Assembly (NCBI GenBank): GCA_019423795.1
Contig: JAHZAT010000032.1
Span: 1-49,515, forward strand
Reading direction: 5' to 3'
DNA length: 49,515 nucleotides
Source: Clostridiales bacterium
GTDB lineage: Bacteria > Bacillota > Clostridia > Lachnospirales > Lachnospiraceae
Shown here: positions 32,769 to 41,960 of the stretch, one piece after another
Position numbering within the stretch: position 1 is the stretch's first letter
Layout of the letters: each line of letters opens with the position of its first letter
Notes under the pieces: generated by a model
Seen by the model: the letters and a program-made list of their open reading frames with translations, nothing else
What the model was told of the DNA's origin: nothing
Database searches by the model: none
Made by a program: the position numbers and the translations under genes

Positions 32769-33017
32769 TTATCTATCACATTTATATAACAGATTTCCCC
32801 AACGTCTGTCAACCTCTTTTTGGAATTTTTCTTTTAATCCAAAGGAAATATTGTCATAAATATTCAAATGCGGAAAAAGTGCATATTTTTGAAATACCGT
32901 ATTGATCTTTCGTTCATTTGGTGGAAGATCAGTAATATCAGTTCCTTGAAAAAAGATCTGTCCTTCACTTGGTTTTTCAAATCCTGCTAACATTCGCAAA
33001 ATGGTTGTTTTTTCTCC
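32769..33017 (-). pseudogene. truncated PotA-like ABC ATPase fragment
   Basis: About 80 codons reading GEKTTILRMLAGF through KPSEGQ, LPPNERKINTVFQKYALF and PHLNIYDNISFGLKEK, then unrelated residues and a stop. It matches residues about 40-118 of the intact PotA at 38393-39841 almost word for word, including the Q-loop. Walker A is damaged (GEKTT in place of GCGKTT), and the signature and Walker B are missing. It is a relic of a second polyamine or amino-acid importer. Confidence 0.85.
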
Positions 33018-33046
33018 ATATATGAATTTCTCCTGACATTTTCATA

Positions 33047-34552
33047 TTAAAAAATAAATCCAGCGATCAGATAAAAAATTGCAGATATTACTCCTGAAAT
33101 CAATACATATGGAAGAGAACTTTCATATTGATCATAAATAGTGACTCTGTTTGCACGTGCTGACACAATTCCAAGATCAGAAACTACACACGCATTTGCA
33201 CCAAATAATCCGGCAGATATGATCGCTCCGATACAGAGTGGTACGTTCGCACCTAGCCTTGTTAAAACAACGATCATAACAGGAAGTTCTATCTGATACA
33301 GAGTATAATTTAAACTATATAAAAATTCAGTGAAGCTGAAGAATACAAATAAAACAAATGGAATCAGGCGAATGATCGGAATCATATTGCATACATTTTG
33401 AACGAATCCTTCTATTCCCATAGTATACATAACTTCCTGCATGGCATAGCCGATCATTAAAATGATGACCATATCAACCATATCGATAAACCCATCAACT
33501 ACACATTGCACATATTCACTAATAGTCATAATTCCTTGTAAAATATAAAGGACTGCAGTAACAATCAATGTAATTCCAAAAGCCAGGAAGCAGTTTAAGC
33601 CGGTAGCGATCAATGCAACCGCGATCGTGATCATTGGAATGATCAAATTTAGAACACTGATATGTTGTTTTCTTGGATCTGTTTCATCAAAATCAGTTTC
33701 CTCTTCCTCAGATCCGTCAGTTAGTTCTCCTAGCTGTTTCCCCTGATCTGACATTTCATATGCTTTTTTCATATGACCAATCTTTGGCAGCAGTCCAAAT
33801 GCAAATAAGAGTGCTACAATGCAAGCAATAATAGCATAAAACATAAATGGAACAGATTTCATAAAAAGACTGGTTGCAGCAGCTTTGTTGGCTACATTCT
33901 TGGCATCAGCAATCTGAAAAATGATAAAATATCCCCAGGCTCCAACTGGAAGCATTGCAGATACACAAATACTTAGAGTTCTTATTACATATGCAAGTGC
34001 AAGTCTTGGCTTTTTGATCTTATCAATCAATGGAGAGAATGCCGCCCCTGCTGTAAATGCAGATACATAATCATCAATTGACATGATTCCTGCATAAATA
34101 CCTGACGTTGCAAGAATCATTTTTTCATTTTCCCCAAATTTACTCGTTACAAATTCAGTAAAAGCTTTGGTTGCTCCACTTCTCTTCATTGCGATGATCA
34201 ATCCACCACAAAGGAAGAAAGACATATACATTTCAATATTTTCTTCATCTGCCAGAACAACTTTACAATCGCGAAAAAATGCTATGATACTTCCAAATTT
34301 ATACCATAAAATGTACATTGAAAATGTTCCCATCAAAAGACTTTGCATCACATCTTTTGTTACGAGTGCATAAATGAAAAGTCCTGCCATTGGTACAAGG
34401 ATCCATATAGATTCTTTTGAAACACTGTGTGGTATAAAAAATAAAATAATATTAAATAAGATCCAGAAAATCCATAGCTTTACCATTTTTGGATCAATTC
34501 TTTTTGGATTCATATAATGAAAGATTCTCCATAGGATTGATTTTTCTTTCAT
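33047..34552 (-). CDS. NhaC-family Na+/H+ (or substrate/cation) antiporter
   Basis: A 501-residue membrane protein with about eleven or twelve helices. Family features: GIMSIDDYVSAFTAGAAFSPLIDK (the D-D-Y pair of NhaC-type carriers), KPRLALAYVIRT and a late SAGLFGANACVVSD segment. The central loop (about 265-300) is strongly acidic. The ATG at 34552 is chosen because AAAGGAGG sits six bases before it; the ATG at 34558 touches that site. NhaC relatives exchange Na+ with H+, lactate/malate or amino acids; location among amino-acid catabolism remnants hints at an amino-acid or keto-acid exchange (inference). Confidence 0.88.
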   Translation of the reverse strand: MKEKSILWRIFHYMNPKRIDPKMVKLWIFWILFNIILFFIPHSVSKESIWILVPMAGLFIYALVTKDVMQSLLMGTFSMYILWYKFGSIIAFFRDCKVVLADEENIEMYMSFFLCGGLIIAMKRSGATKAFTEFVTSKFGENEKMILATSGIYAGIMSIDDYVSAFTAGAAFSPLIDKIKKPRLALAYVIRTLSICVSAMLPVGAWGYFIIFQIADAKNVANKAAATSLFMKSVPFMFYAIIACIVALLFAFGLLPKIGHMKKAYEMSDQGKQLGELTDGSEEEETDFDETDPRKQHISVLNLIIPMITIAVALIATGLNCFLAFGITLIVTAVLYILQGIMTISEYVQCVVDGFIDMVDMVIILMIGYAMQEVMYTMGIEGFVQNVCNMIPIIRLIPFVLFVFFSFTEFLYSLNYTLYQIELPVMIVVLTRLGANVPLCIGAIISAGLFGANACVVSDLGIVSARANRVTIYDQYESSLPYVLISGVISAIFYLIAGFIF

Positions 34553-34599
34553 AAACATCCTCCTTTCTTCCTTTTAAGACATATGATGATCCCATACTT

Positions 34600-34915
34600 T
34601 TAGCTGTTGTCCAATGCCTTTTTCTTTTACATTTAGATATCTTGACAGTATCAATATGTTTCAGATTTGTCATGATCGCACGAAAGCATGCTTTGGCAAT
34701 CGGACCAGCACCAAGCATTGTAAGAACTTTTGAATCTTTTTTTGCTAAAAGCTTTGCAGCCATAAATGCTAAAGGTGCTCCAGTTTCAACATCGTTTACG
34801 GGGAAACCTTCGATTTTTGTTTTTTTAGGAAATTCCAACATAATTCCATGATATCAACACACTTGGTGGCATCAAGGACCCCTGCTTCTATTTCTTTGAT
34901 AATGATAACCTCCTT
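34600..34915 (-). pseudogene. remnant of an ornithine cyclodeaminase / mu-crystallin family gene
   Basis: Starts with a good AAGGAGG (34909-34915) but the expected start codon is ATT (34901-34903), followed by IKEIEAGVLDATKCVDIME. After a frame change the minus strand reads VNDVETGAPLAFMAAKLLAKK and VLTMLGAGPIAKACF, the nucleotide-binding G-x-G-x-x-A motif of this family. Most of the N-terminal half and all of the C-terminus are missing. The enzyme family deaminates ornithine or reduces imino acids. Confidence 0.7.
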
Positions 34916-34924
34916 CCATTATAG

Positions 34925-35241
34925 CTATTTCTCATAGTTATACAAATTTTCAAACAGATTTTTAAAATTGGATGCATCCATCTCATCTATTTTACTGATC
35001 ACTGGTACTCCATCATAAGAAGCTTCTTCAAAACATCTTGTCATCGGAATATCGATTCCTACAGTTCTTGTAATGTAACGACTTTCATATCCAGCAGCTA
35101 CAATGACTGTTTCAGCTTCAAATACTTCTCCACTTGTTAATATAACCTGTCTGATCTTGCATTGGATACCAGAGTTTCTAATTTTTTTAGATGTGCCTCT
35201 GTTTTTCCAAGGATCGGATGATCTAAGATTCTTTTACTCAT
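34925..35241 (-). pseudogene. remnants of a 2Fe-2S subunit and an FAD amino-acid oxidase fused by deletion
   Basis: From ATG 35241 (GAGGAAG upstream) the frame reads MSKRILDHPILGK, typical of the start of the small 2Fe-2S protein of amine/amino-acid oxidase complexes, then loses sense after about 34 codons. In another frame GEVFEAETVIVAAGYESRY follows, the strand-glycine motif (V-I-V-A-A-G) of DAO-type FAD oxidoreductases, ending at 34925. So two genes of a dehydrogenase complex have collapsed into one relic. Assignment of the ferredoxin part is tentative. Confidence 0.55.
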
Positions 35242-35297
35242 ATTTCTTCCTCGCTTTCTATCTGACTGTAATTTATAAAAATCATGAAAATAAAAAA

Positions 35298-35334
35298 AGA
35301 AGCCCTTGCATACTTTCCTATGCATAGGACCTCT
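35298..35334 (-). terminator. terminator of the potABCD operon
   Basis: Two-part stem: AGAAGCCC/GGACCTCT (with G-U pairs) enclosing TGCATA/TATGCA, followed on the minus strand by seven Ts. It lies about 90 bases past potD; the bases between show nothing else. Confidence 0.8.
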
Positions 35335-35424
35335 TTGTCTTTACAACTAATTTAAACTCTTGTATTATACTAGTGTCAAGATGTAATTTATATTTATTTT
35401 TACGAAAAATTCACAAAAATCTGA

Positions 35425-36831
35425 TCATTTTAAAGAAAAACAACGCATATCAATCCACATACGACTGATCTTTTTGTTTGTGTGATCTCCGAAATATGCC
35501 ATAACGGCACTTCTTTTCATTACATCTTTTGTCGGATACTGGGCATATAACTGTCCTTCTGACATTTCTTTGCTTGTTTTCATCACATAGTTATAATTGT
35601 CTCCATTTTGCTTGAAGAAATAATTAAGATCATAGTCAACACTCTTCTTATCATCGCTTCCATACATATATTTGATATAATCATAGATTGTCTGATCTTT
35701 TTCACCAGCGATCACAGATGTATATCCGACATAGTACATATTTCTTACAACATTATCTGGTCTTGAGATATAGTTTACAAATGCCTGTGCTGCCTGCTGC
35801 TTTTCCTTATCTTTTCCAATACCATCCTTTAACATACACCATCCATCAAACCACAGATTGGTACTAGCTTTTGGAACTGCATAACGAAGTTTGATTCCTT
35901 CTTCTTCCACCTGCTGCATAGAATAAACACCATCTCCAGACCACTGAAGATTGGCGACAACTTTTCCGCTGACAAGATCTGATTTCCCACTGTCTGTCTC
36001 GAAAGAATAAACGTTATCTTTCATTTTTGATAAAATCTCTCCAGCACTTTGAATGCTTTGATCTGAAGTATCATTTAACAATGCAGATAACTTTTTCTGA
36101 TAATCTGCCTGTTTTTGGAATTCATCTGTTAAGATCTGTTTTTGTGTCTGCATTCCTCGAACAGCAAAATAACAATCTCTGACGCTGTCTTTTGCTGTTA
36201 CCTTTTTATGATATTTTTGATTTAGTAATAAGCCCCAGTCTTCGGCATCTTTTCTAGAAACATATTTGGGATTATATACATAGCCCAGTGTTCCCCACAT
36301 ATAACCAGCTGTGTAATCTCCCACAGATTGTCCGTGATATTTTAACTGATCTAATGATTTTTTTATATATGGTGATACTCCTTTTGCATAATAATTTTCA
36401 CTGTTTGAAATATCCCAGAAGTCATCAGAATATTTTAATATTTTTTTCTCTGCCAAAAGCTTCATGATCATATATTCGGATGGACAGATCAGGTCATATG
36501 TATCACCGATCGTTAACTGATTATACATATCTTCATTAGTTCCAAAACTTGAATATTCGACTTTTACTTTTTTATGATATGTTTTCTCATACCAGTTTTC
36601 AAAATCTTTGATCATAGTATTTCTGCCGATGATCTTTTTCCCATTTTCCAGTTTGATTTCTTCATCGTCATCCCAGTCCCCTTCATCAAGATATTCTTCC
36701 CAATTTGCGATTCTTAAAACAATCTCTTCATTGTTTGAGCTGTTGTTTTTTGAACCACAAGAACATAATGCAAGCGGAAGGGTAATCACAAGTAAGATGG
36801 AAAAAAGAATAGAAAATGCTTTATATTTCAT
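35425..36831 (-). CDS. potD: spermidine/putrescine-binding lipoprotein
   Basis: Extracytoplasmic receptor of the polyamine importer. A lipoprotein signal ends in LCS-C27, so C27 is the likely lipid anchor; the mature protein is a periplasmic-binding type 2 fold (IANWEEYLDEG, later PSEYMIMKLL, GYMWGTLGYVYNP and NLQWSGDGVYSMQ). At 468 residues it is about 100 longer than E. coli PotD; a charged insertion follows the first motif (DDDEEIKLENGKK, about 50-65). The ATG at 36831 has AAGGAG seven bases upstream, while the ATG at 36837 is too close. It overlaps the end of potC and is last in potABCD. Confidence 0.92.
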   Translation of the reverse strand: MKYKAFSILFSILLVITLPLALCSCGSKNNSSNNEEIVLRIANWEEYLDEGDWDDDEEIKLENGKKIIGRNTMIKDFENWYEKTYHKKVKVEYSSFGTNEDMYNQLTIGDTYDLICPSEYMIMKLLAEKKILKYSDDFWDISNSENYYAKGVSPYIKKSLDQLKYHGQSVGDYTAGYMWGTLGYVYNPKYVSRKDAEDWGLLLNQKYHKKVTAKDSVRDCYFAVRGMQTQKQILTDEFQKQADYQKKLSALLNDTSDQSIQSAGEILSKMKDNVYSFETDSGKSDLVSGKVVANLQWSGDGVYSMQQVEEEGIKLRYAVPKASTNLWFDGWCMLKDGIGKDKEKQQAAQAFVNYISRPDNVVRNMYYVGYTSVIAGEKDQTIYDYIKYMYGSDDKKSVDYDLNYFFKQNGDNYNYVMKTSKEMSEGQLYAQYPTKDVMKRSAVMAYFGDHTNKKISRMWIDMRCFSLK

Positions 36832-37618
36832 GATCATGCTCCTTTCTCCCCGTATGGTTCATACCGATCACAATAAAAATCACAACCAAAAAGATGATCG
36901 TTGATAATGCCCATAGTGCGGTTTTCACATCGGTCTGTGCTCCTTTTGTAGCATTGACAACATAGGTACTGATCGTGTCAAACATCGATGGTTTTGTATA
37001 AGTTGTGATAAAATAATCATCCAACGTTAATGTAATTGACATCATGAATCCAGATACGATTCCAGAAGTTAATTGTGGAAGTACAACCTTTCTTAATGCT
37101 CCAAACGGGGAACATCCAAGATCTAATGCCGCTTCATATAACTGTGGATCCATCTGTTTTAGACGAGGGATCACAGACAGATATACAAAGGGGCTACAAA
37201 GAGATACCAGCCCGAGCACAAGCGGAATATAACTGGCTTTATCCATCTTAAAAAAGACGATCAATAAAACGCAAATAGAAAAACCAGTAACGACATCTGC
37301 ATTAACAACAGGAATCTGATTCATCAAATGGATCGGTTTCTTAAGCTTATTTGAAGAATAAAATGCCCCGATTGCTCCAAGAGTTCCAAGGATCGTTGAA
37401 ATAACCGCAACGACCAAGGCTAAAAGGATCGTTCCAAAGATCATTGTCCTTAAATCCTCAGAATGAAACAGATAAATATAATTTTTCAAAGTAAAACTTC
37501 CAGATTTTCCAATGATTGCGGAATCCATAAAACTATAAACTGCCAAGATCAAGATTGGCAGATACATGAGTAATAAGATGATTCCAAGGAAAATACCCTG
37601 TATCGTTTTTTTAGTCAT
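36821..37618 (-). CDS. potC: polyamine ABC transporter permease PotC
   Basis: A 265-residue membrane subunit with six helices and the cytoplasmic EAA loop (YEAALDLGCSPFGALRKVVLPQL) that docks on PotA. The ATG at 37618 is nine bases after AGGAGG, so it is preferred to 37624. Its start overlaps the end of potB and its end overlaps potD, as expected for a tightly coupled operon. Confidence 0.93.
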   Translation of the reverse strand: MTKKTIQGIFLGIILLLMYLPILILAVYSFMDSAIIGKSGSFTLKNYIYLFHSEDLRTMIFGTILLALVVAVISTILGTLGAIGAFYSSNKLKKPIHLMNQIPVVNADVVTGFSICVLLIVFFKMDKASYIPLVLGLVSLCSPFVYLSVIPRLKQMDPQLYEAALDLGCSPFGALRKVVLPQLTSGIVSGFMMSITLTLDDYFITTYTKPSMFDTISTYVVNATKGAQTDVKTALWALSTIIFLVVIFIVIGMNHTGRKEHDHEI

Positions 37619-38396
37619 AAGCATTTTCCTCCTTATCTGAAAATTCGCCAGTTAACATACTTAAAAATAAGATTAAGATCAAAAGGATCATAGAAATCAC
37701 AGATCCGTTATTCCAATCATACATATTAAAGTAACTTCCAACAAGACTTCCCATGATGTAGGTACTGTTATACATCATATCAAGTACAACATAATTTGTC
37801 ATTGCAGGAAGAAATACCATCGTAATTCCACTGATGATCCCTGGAATGGATAACGGAAGGATCACTCTTGTAAATACGCGATGATGTTTTGCCCCAAGAT
37901 CTAATGCTGCCTCAATGTAACTATGATCGATCTTGGCGGTCGTATTATAAATTGGCAAGATCATAAAAGGCAGAAAATCATAAGTCATTCCGATCACTGT
38001 ATTTAAAAATGGATGGAAAGCAAGATTTCCTTCGATCATTGTTAAGATCTCTTTTAATGCAGTAATACGAAGGGTAAAATTGATCCACATTGGCATTACA
38101 AATAACATCAATAATACATTTCCGCGTTTAAAATCTCCTTTTGCAAGAATATATGCCACAGGATATGCGATCAATAAACATACAACGGTTGTTACGATCG
38201 CAATCATTGCGCTGTAGATCAGGGTTCCAATTGCCTTACTGTCTGTAAAAAACAGAACAAAATTGTCCATAGAAAATTGTCCAGTTCCATTGGTAAATGC
38301 ATAATATAATAAAATAAGCACAGGGAAAACAACAACAATTGTCAAAAACAATAAGTATGGAATTCCAAGAATACTTTTTAGTCTGTCATTTTTCAT
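37611..38396 (-). CDS. potB: polyamine ABC transporter permease PotB
   Basis: A 261-residue permease with six helices and an EAA loop (IEAALDLGAKHHRVFTRVILPLS, separated here as family motif). It starts in an ATGA overlap with the potA stop and has GGAGG upstream. Pairs with PotC to form the transmembrane channel for spermidine or putrescine. Confidence 0.93.
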   Translation of the reverse strand: MKNDRLKSILGIPYLLFLTIVVVFPVLILLYYAFTNGTGQFSMDNFVLFFTDSKAIGTLIYSAMIAIVTTVVCLLIAYPVAYILAKGDFKRGNVLLMLFVMPMWINFTLRITALKEILTMIEGNLAFHPFLNTVIGMTYDFLPFMILPIYNTTAKIDHSYIEAALDLGAKHHRVFTRVILPLSIPGIISGITMVFLPAMTNYVVLDMMYNSTYIMGSLVGSYFNMYDWNNGSVISMILLILILFLSMLTGEFSDKEENAYD

Positions 38397-39841
38397 TTAC
38401 TTTCCTCCGAAACTCTTTGAAATTCCATCGCATCATCCGGAATTACGACACTTACGAAATCTCCGATATTCCATAAATCTTCATCATCAACAGAATACTC
38501 TACTTTATTTTCACTCACAATGCGATAATTATAATGATCACCCTTGTAGATAATAGAGATGATATTTCCCTGAAAATATCCTTCTTCTGGATCATCACTA
38601 AGATTGGCAAGTTTGGATGGGAAGAACATTTTCACCTTTTCTCCCTCTAAATGAACTTTATGCCCATCTTGATCTACGATATGACCATGTTCCAATCTGC
38701 ACCCATCAAAAAGTTTTTCAACCGGAACTGGGATACTTCCATCCATAAATTTCAAATAACCATATTTTTCCATTACACCGACATAATGATTTACTTTCGT
38801 ATCTTTTGGCATTGTATGAATCGTTCCAGGTGTGAAATCGATTCCTACTTTTGTTCCTGGTTTGATCTCGTGTAAAATATGTGCTTCAATCTCATTTTTA
38901 TCAGATTGTACAGCTACTTCATAAAATTTGCCACAAAACAGGCAGGAAATAACCTCACCACTAAATTTTCCATCTTCTGGAGATGATAAAATAACATCTT
39001 CCGGGCGGATTATGACATCAACTCTGGTACCGGCTTCATATTCATCTTCACATAGAAAATCATGATGTGCAAAATGAACAGTATCGTCTGATTTCTTTAC
39101 TCCATCAAAAATGTTACTCTCTCCGATAAAGTCCGCAACAAAAGCATTCTGTGGCTTATTATAGATTTCCTCTGGTGTTCCAACTTGCTGGATCTGTCCT
39201 TTTGACATGACAACGATCTTATCTGACATCATCAATGCCTCTTCTTGATCATGTGTGACAAAGATAAACGTAATACCTAATTCTTTATGCATATTTTTTA
39301 ACTCGATCTGCATTTCCTGACGCATCTTGTAATCTAGGGCACTTAATGGTTCATCTAATAATAAGATCTTTGGCTCATTGACAATTGCTCTTGCAATGGC
39401 AATTCTTTGCTGCTGCCCACCAGACAAGCTGTCGATCTTTCGCTTTTCAAAACCTTCCAGATCAACGACTTCTAGTACTCGTTTTACTTTCTTTTTAATC
39501 TCATCTTTTGGAATTTTCTTTTCTTTTAACCCGAATGCAATATTGTCATAAATATTTAAATGTGGGAAAAGAGCGTATTTTTGGAAGACAGTATTAAATT
39601 TTCTCTCATTTGGTGGTAGAATGCTGATATCTTTTCCATGAAACAGGATTTCACCATCCGTTGGTGTCTCAAATCCCGCCAACATTCTTAAAATTGTTGT
39701 TTTTCCACATCCAGAAGGACCTAGAAATGTTACAAACTCTCCCTCATTGATCGTAAGATTAAAATCATAAATGACCGGCACATTGTTTGTATAACATTTT
39801 TTTATATGTTTTAATTCTATGATCGGCTGTTTTTTATTCAT
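38393..39841 (-). CDS. potA: polyamine ABC transporter ATPase PotA with extended C-terminus
   Basis: Energises polyamine uptake. From ATG 39841 (MNKKQP; GAAAGGG about 11 bases upstream) the protein has 482 residues: Walker A GPSGCGKTT, Q-loop VFQKYALFP, signature LSGGQQQ, Walker B LLLDEPLSALD and switch THDQEEA. The usual TOBE region follows (about 240-340), but then about 120 further residues continue with two more beta-rich blocks (around LEGEKVKMFFPS and YFQGNIISIIYKGDHYNY), beyond the 350-380 residues typical for PotA. These may be an extra regulatory domain sensing substrate. First gene of potABCD; SDR gene upstream is separated by a terminator. Confidence 0.92.
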   Translation of the reverse strand: MNKKQPIIELKHIKKCYTNNVPVIYDFNLTINEGEFVTFLGPSGCGKTTILRMLAGFETPTDGEILFHGKDISILPPNERKFNTVFQKYALFPHLNIYDNIAFGLKEKKIPKDEIKKKVKRVLEVVDLEGFEKRKIDSLSGGQQQRIAIARAIVNEPKILLLDEPLSALDYKMRQEMQIELKNMHKELGITFIFVTHDQEEALMMSDKIVVMSKGQIQQVGTPEEIYNKPQNAFVADFIGESNIFDGVKKSDDTVHFAHHDFLCEDEYEAGTRVDVIIRPEDVILSSPEDGKFSGEVISCLFCGKFYEVAVQSDKNEIEAHILHEIKPGTKVGIDFTPGTIHTMPKDTKVNHYVGVMEKYGYLKFMDGSIPVPVEKLFDGCRLEHGHIVDQDGHKVHLEGEKVKMFFPSKLANLSDDPEEGYFQGNIISIIYKGDHYNYRIVSENKVEYSVDDEDLWNIGDFVSVVIPDDAMEFQRVSEESK

Positions 39842-39890
39842 TAATTTTTTGTCCCTTTCTATTTTTGTCATGAATATCTCAAAAGAAAAA

Positions 39891-39915
39891 CAGCATCCTA
39901 AAAGTCTGGGTGCTG
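39891..39915 (-). terminator. terminator after the SDR gene
   Basis: 8-bp stem CAGCATCC / GGGTGCTG (one G-U pair), followed on the minus strand by TTTTTC; separates the SDR gene from potA. Confidence 0.75.
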
Positions 39916-39954
39916 CAAAAGTTTTATTTTCTTTTTTGTAGTAAATTCTATCTT

Positions 39955-40659
39955 TTATAAAAATGGTTCTTTTGTTCTTCTGTGTACATTGATCTCATCT
40001 ATGATCGCATTACTTCTATGACTTAAAATAAAATAAATAATATCCGCAATGTCCTCTGGTGCGATCATATCGTTTGCATCTGGTGGAAGATCAGGTCTTG
40101 CCTGTCGCACCATATCTGTTAAAACTCCGCCCGGATTGATCAGATGCACACGAATTCCATCATTGCTTACTTCTTTTGCCAATGCTTTTGTCATACCAGC
40201 CAAAGCATGTTTGCTTGATGCGTAAACACTTTGATCCATATAACCTTTATATGCAACTACAGATCCAATATTAATAATTGTTGCACTTTCAGATTTACGA
40301 AGGATTGGTAAAGAACTTTGACACATAAAAAATGGTCCTTTAGCATTAATACTCATGATCTGATCATATTCTTCTTCTGTTACTTCTTCAAATCTCTTAT
40401 TCATCGTTACACCTGCATTGTTGATCAGATAATCAAACTGCAAATTATGGTCAAACAATGTTTTTATTTCTTCTTTGTGACTAATATCAACTGAAAAACA
40501 TTTAATATCAACTTTATCACATAGCTTCTTTGTTTCTTCTAATTTATTAAGATTTCGTCCAATCAAAATCAAATTAATGCCATGGTTCGCTAATTTCTGT
40601 GCAGTTGCACGACCGATTCCAGAACCTGCACCAGTGATCAATGCTGTTTTTTTGCTCAT
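39955..40659 (-). CDS. short-chain dehydrogenase/reductase
   Basis: A 234-residue classical SDR: NAD(P) motif TGAGSGIG (about 10-17), INNAG, and the catalytic Ser / Y-A-S-S-K set (INIGSVVAYKGYMDQSVYASSKH read in two pieces). Substrate unknown. AGGAGG precedes ATG 40659, and an extended -10 (TGTTAAAAT on the minus strand near 40703-40711) is a plausible promoter. Confidence 0.9.
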   Translation of the reverse strand: MSKKTALITGAGSGIGRATAQKLANHGINLILIGRNLNKLEETKKLCDKVDIKCFSVDISHKEEIKTLFDHNLQFDYLINNAGVTMNKRFEEVTEEEYDQIMSINAKGPFFMCQSSLPILRKSESATIINIGSVVAYKGYMDQSVYASSKHALAGMTKALAKEVSNDGIRVHLINPGGVLTDMVRQARPDLPPDANDMIAPEDIADIIYFILSHRSNAIIDEINVHRRTKEPFL

Positions 40660-40788
40660 ATTGATTCCTCCTGTGTGATCTATGCTTTTTGCTTTCTATA
40701 ATTTTAACATATCAACAAGATGTACTCAATCAAAAAGATTTATAAGCCACGATTATATACATAATTCATCACTTTTGGGATTCGTCAT

Positions 40789-41499
40789 TTATTGTTCCTT
40801 TCTATTTTTTAATAACCATTTGACCGCTTTGGAAAGTCTTTTTTCGGAATCAGCAAAATGCCCACCGCTATTAAATTCTAAAATTGTTTTCTTTACCTTT
40901 GGATCATTTTGCAAAATTTGTTCTTGTTTTCTCGTTCGATCTCCAACTCTTGCCATAACCTGATTCTTTGTTTTTTCTTCTTTTCCTCCAAGACTTATGT
41001 AGATATAACTTTCATGCTTTATCCGATGATGTGACACATATTGATCCCATTGTTCGAACCATAAAGAACCTGAGCAGCTTGCAATTGCTGAGAAGATATC
41101 TGTTTCATATGCTGTCCATAAAGCAAACAATCCTGCAAGGGAATATCCGATCAGATAAATTTCTCTGTCTGCTCCATAAGCTGTTTTTAATTCTGGAATC
41201 AGGTCGTTCGTCAACCACTGTAAAGTCTTTAGACCATTTCCCTTAAAATCTTCATCCCCAAAGGCAGCAGGTGCTTTCCATGGGGAAAAATCCCCATTCC
41301 AGTCTTCTACCTGAAATGCACATAAAAGAAAATCCTGATCATTGACTGTCTCCATCAGACATTCCCACATATGTGCTATCTCATTTCCACGATGTGGATA
41401 CATTCCCCATAAGATGATCGGACCATCGGAGCCATTTTGATCTATATAACATGTTTTGTGTTTTATCTGTAATTTCTGCATAAATACATTGATCTCCAT
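40789..41499 (-). CDS. alpha/beta-hydrolase, esterase-D/enterochelin-esterase-like
   Basis: A 236-residue protein with an alpha/beta-hydrolase layout: nucleophile elbow GYSLAGLFA, an SLGGKEEKT strand end that normally bears the acid region, and a late GGHF with the catalytic His. No signal peptide, so cytoplasmic. Relatives hydrolyse carboxylic esters, including siderophore esters; no siderophore system is in the window. Start could be the ATG at 41499 or the next Met (41481). Confidence 0.8.
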   Translation of the reverse strand: MEINVFMQKLQIKHKTCYIDQNGSDGPIILWGMYPHRGNEIAHMWECLMETVNDQDFLLCAFQVEDWNGDFSPWKAPAAFGDEDFKGNGLKTLQWLTNDLIPELKTAYGADREIYLIGYSLAGLFALWTAYETDIFSAIASCSGSLWFEQWDQYVSHHRIKHESYIYISLGGKEEKTKNQVMARVGDRTRKQEQILQNDPKVKKTILEFNSGGHFADSEKRLSKAVKWLLKNRKEQ

Positions 41500-41583
41500 A
41501 AATTTTCAACTTTTTGTTGGATGAATTTTACAAAATATTTTTTTGATATTATCACATACTAAGAAACGAGGAGGTTTCGATGC

Positions 41584-41778
41584 ATGAAGGATAAGAAAAA
41601 GAAACAAGAACTTACAAACGAAGAAATTGACGAAAATATCTTCGAAATGTGTAATATCTGCTCTACTACAGACTGTACCGGATTGATCCAGGTTGTTCCA
41701 AGAACAGAAGCCGACCTTGAATCTTATGAAAAATTGTATCCGTTCCGTCCACCGTTTTTACCTCGCGATGATGATTAA
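41584..41778 (+). CDS. small Cys-rich protein, unknown function
   Basis: A 64-residue protein beginning with a lysine run (MKDKKKKQEL), followed by an acidic helix and C23-x-x-C26-x4-C31, then a short strand (LIQVVPR) and an aromatic/proline end RPPFLPRDDD. Three cysteines in this spacing could bind zinc or an Fe-S cluster with a partner. GAGGAGG stands nine bases before ATG 41584, and a terminator follows, so expression is well supported. I cannot name a family. Confidence 0.65.
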   Translation: MKDKKKKQELTNEEIDENIFEMCNICSTTDCTGLIQVVPRTEADLESYEKLYPFRPPFLPRDDD

Positions 41779-41801
41779 GTCGTCATCCATTTTCTTCTGC
41801 G

Positions 41802-41839
41802 ACAAGATCTTATGGCCAGTTATGACTGTAAGGTCTTGT
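41802..41839 (+). terminator. terminator after the Cys-rich mini-gene
   Basis: 11-bp stem ACAAGATCTTA / TAAGGTCTTGT (one G-U pair) followed by TTTATTTTC. Confidence 0.8.
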
Positions 41840-41914
41840 TTTATTTTCCTCAATTCTTTTCGAATAATTCTTCTTTTATTTTACCAAATATATCGAAAGA
41901 ATAAAACTACCTTT

Positions 41915-41942
41915 TTGATGCAAACTATTTTTAAATCATAAT
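41915..41942 (+). promoter_or_regulatory. ohyA promoter
   Basis: TTGATG (41915-41920), 16-base spacer, CATAAT (41937-41942), giving a short leader before ATG 41961. Confidence 0.5.
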
Positions 41943-41960
41943 AGAAAGGCTGATACCCAA

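Noticed and set aside
34494..34841. Open frame of 115 codons overlapping the NhaC-type gene start
   Set aside because: Only its first part is sense (ornithine-cyclodeaminase-like); it then runs through the ribosome site and start of the next gene. Treated as part of a pseudogene.
41053..41060. GTTCGAAC-like stretch resembling a tRNA T-loop
   Set aside because: It lies inside the esterase reading frame and no acceptor or anticodon stems fit around it. No tRNA was found in the window.
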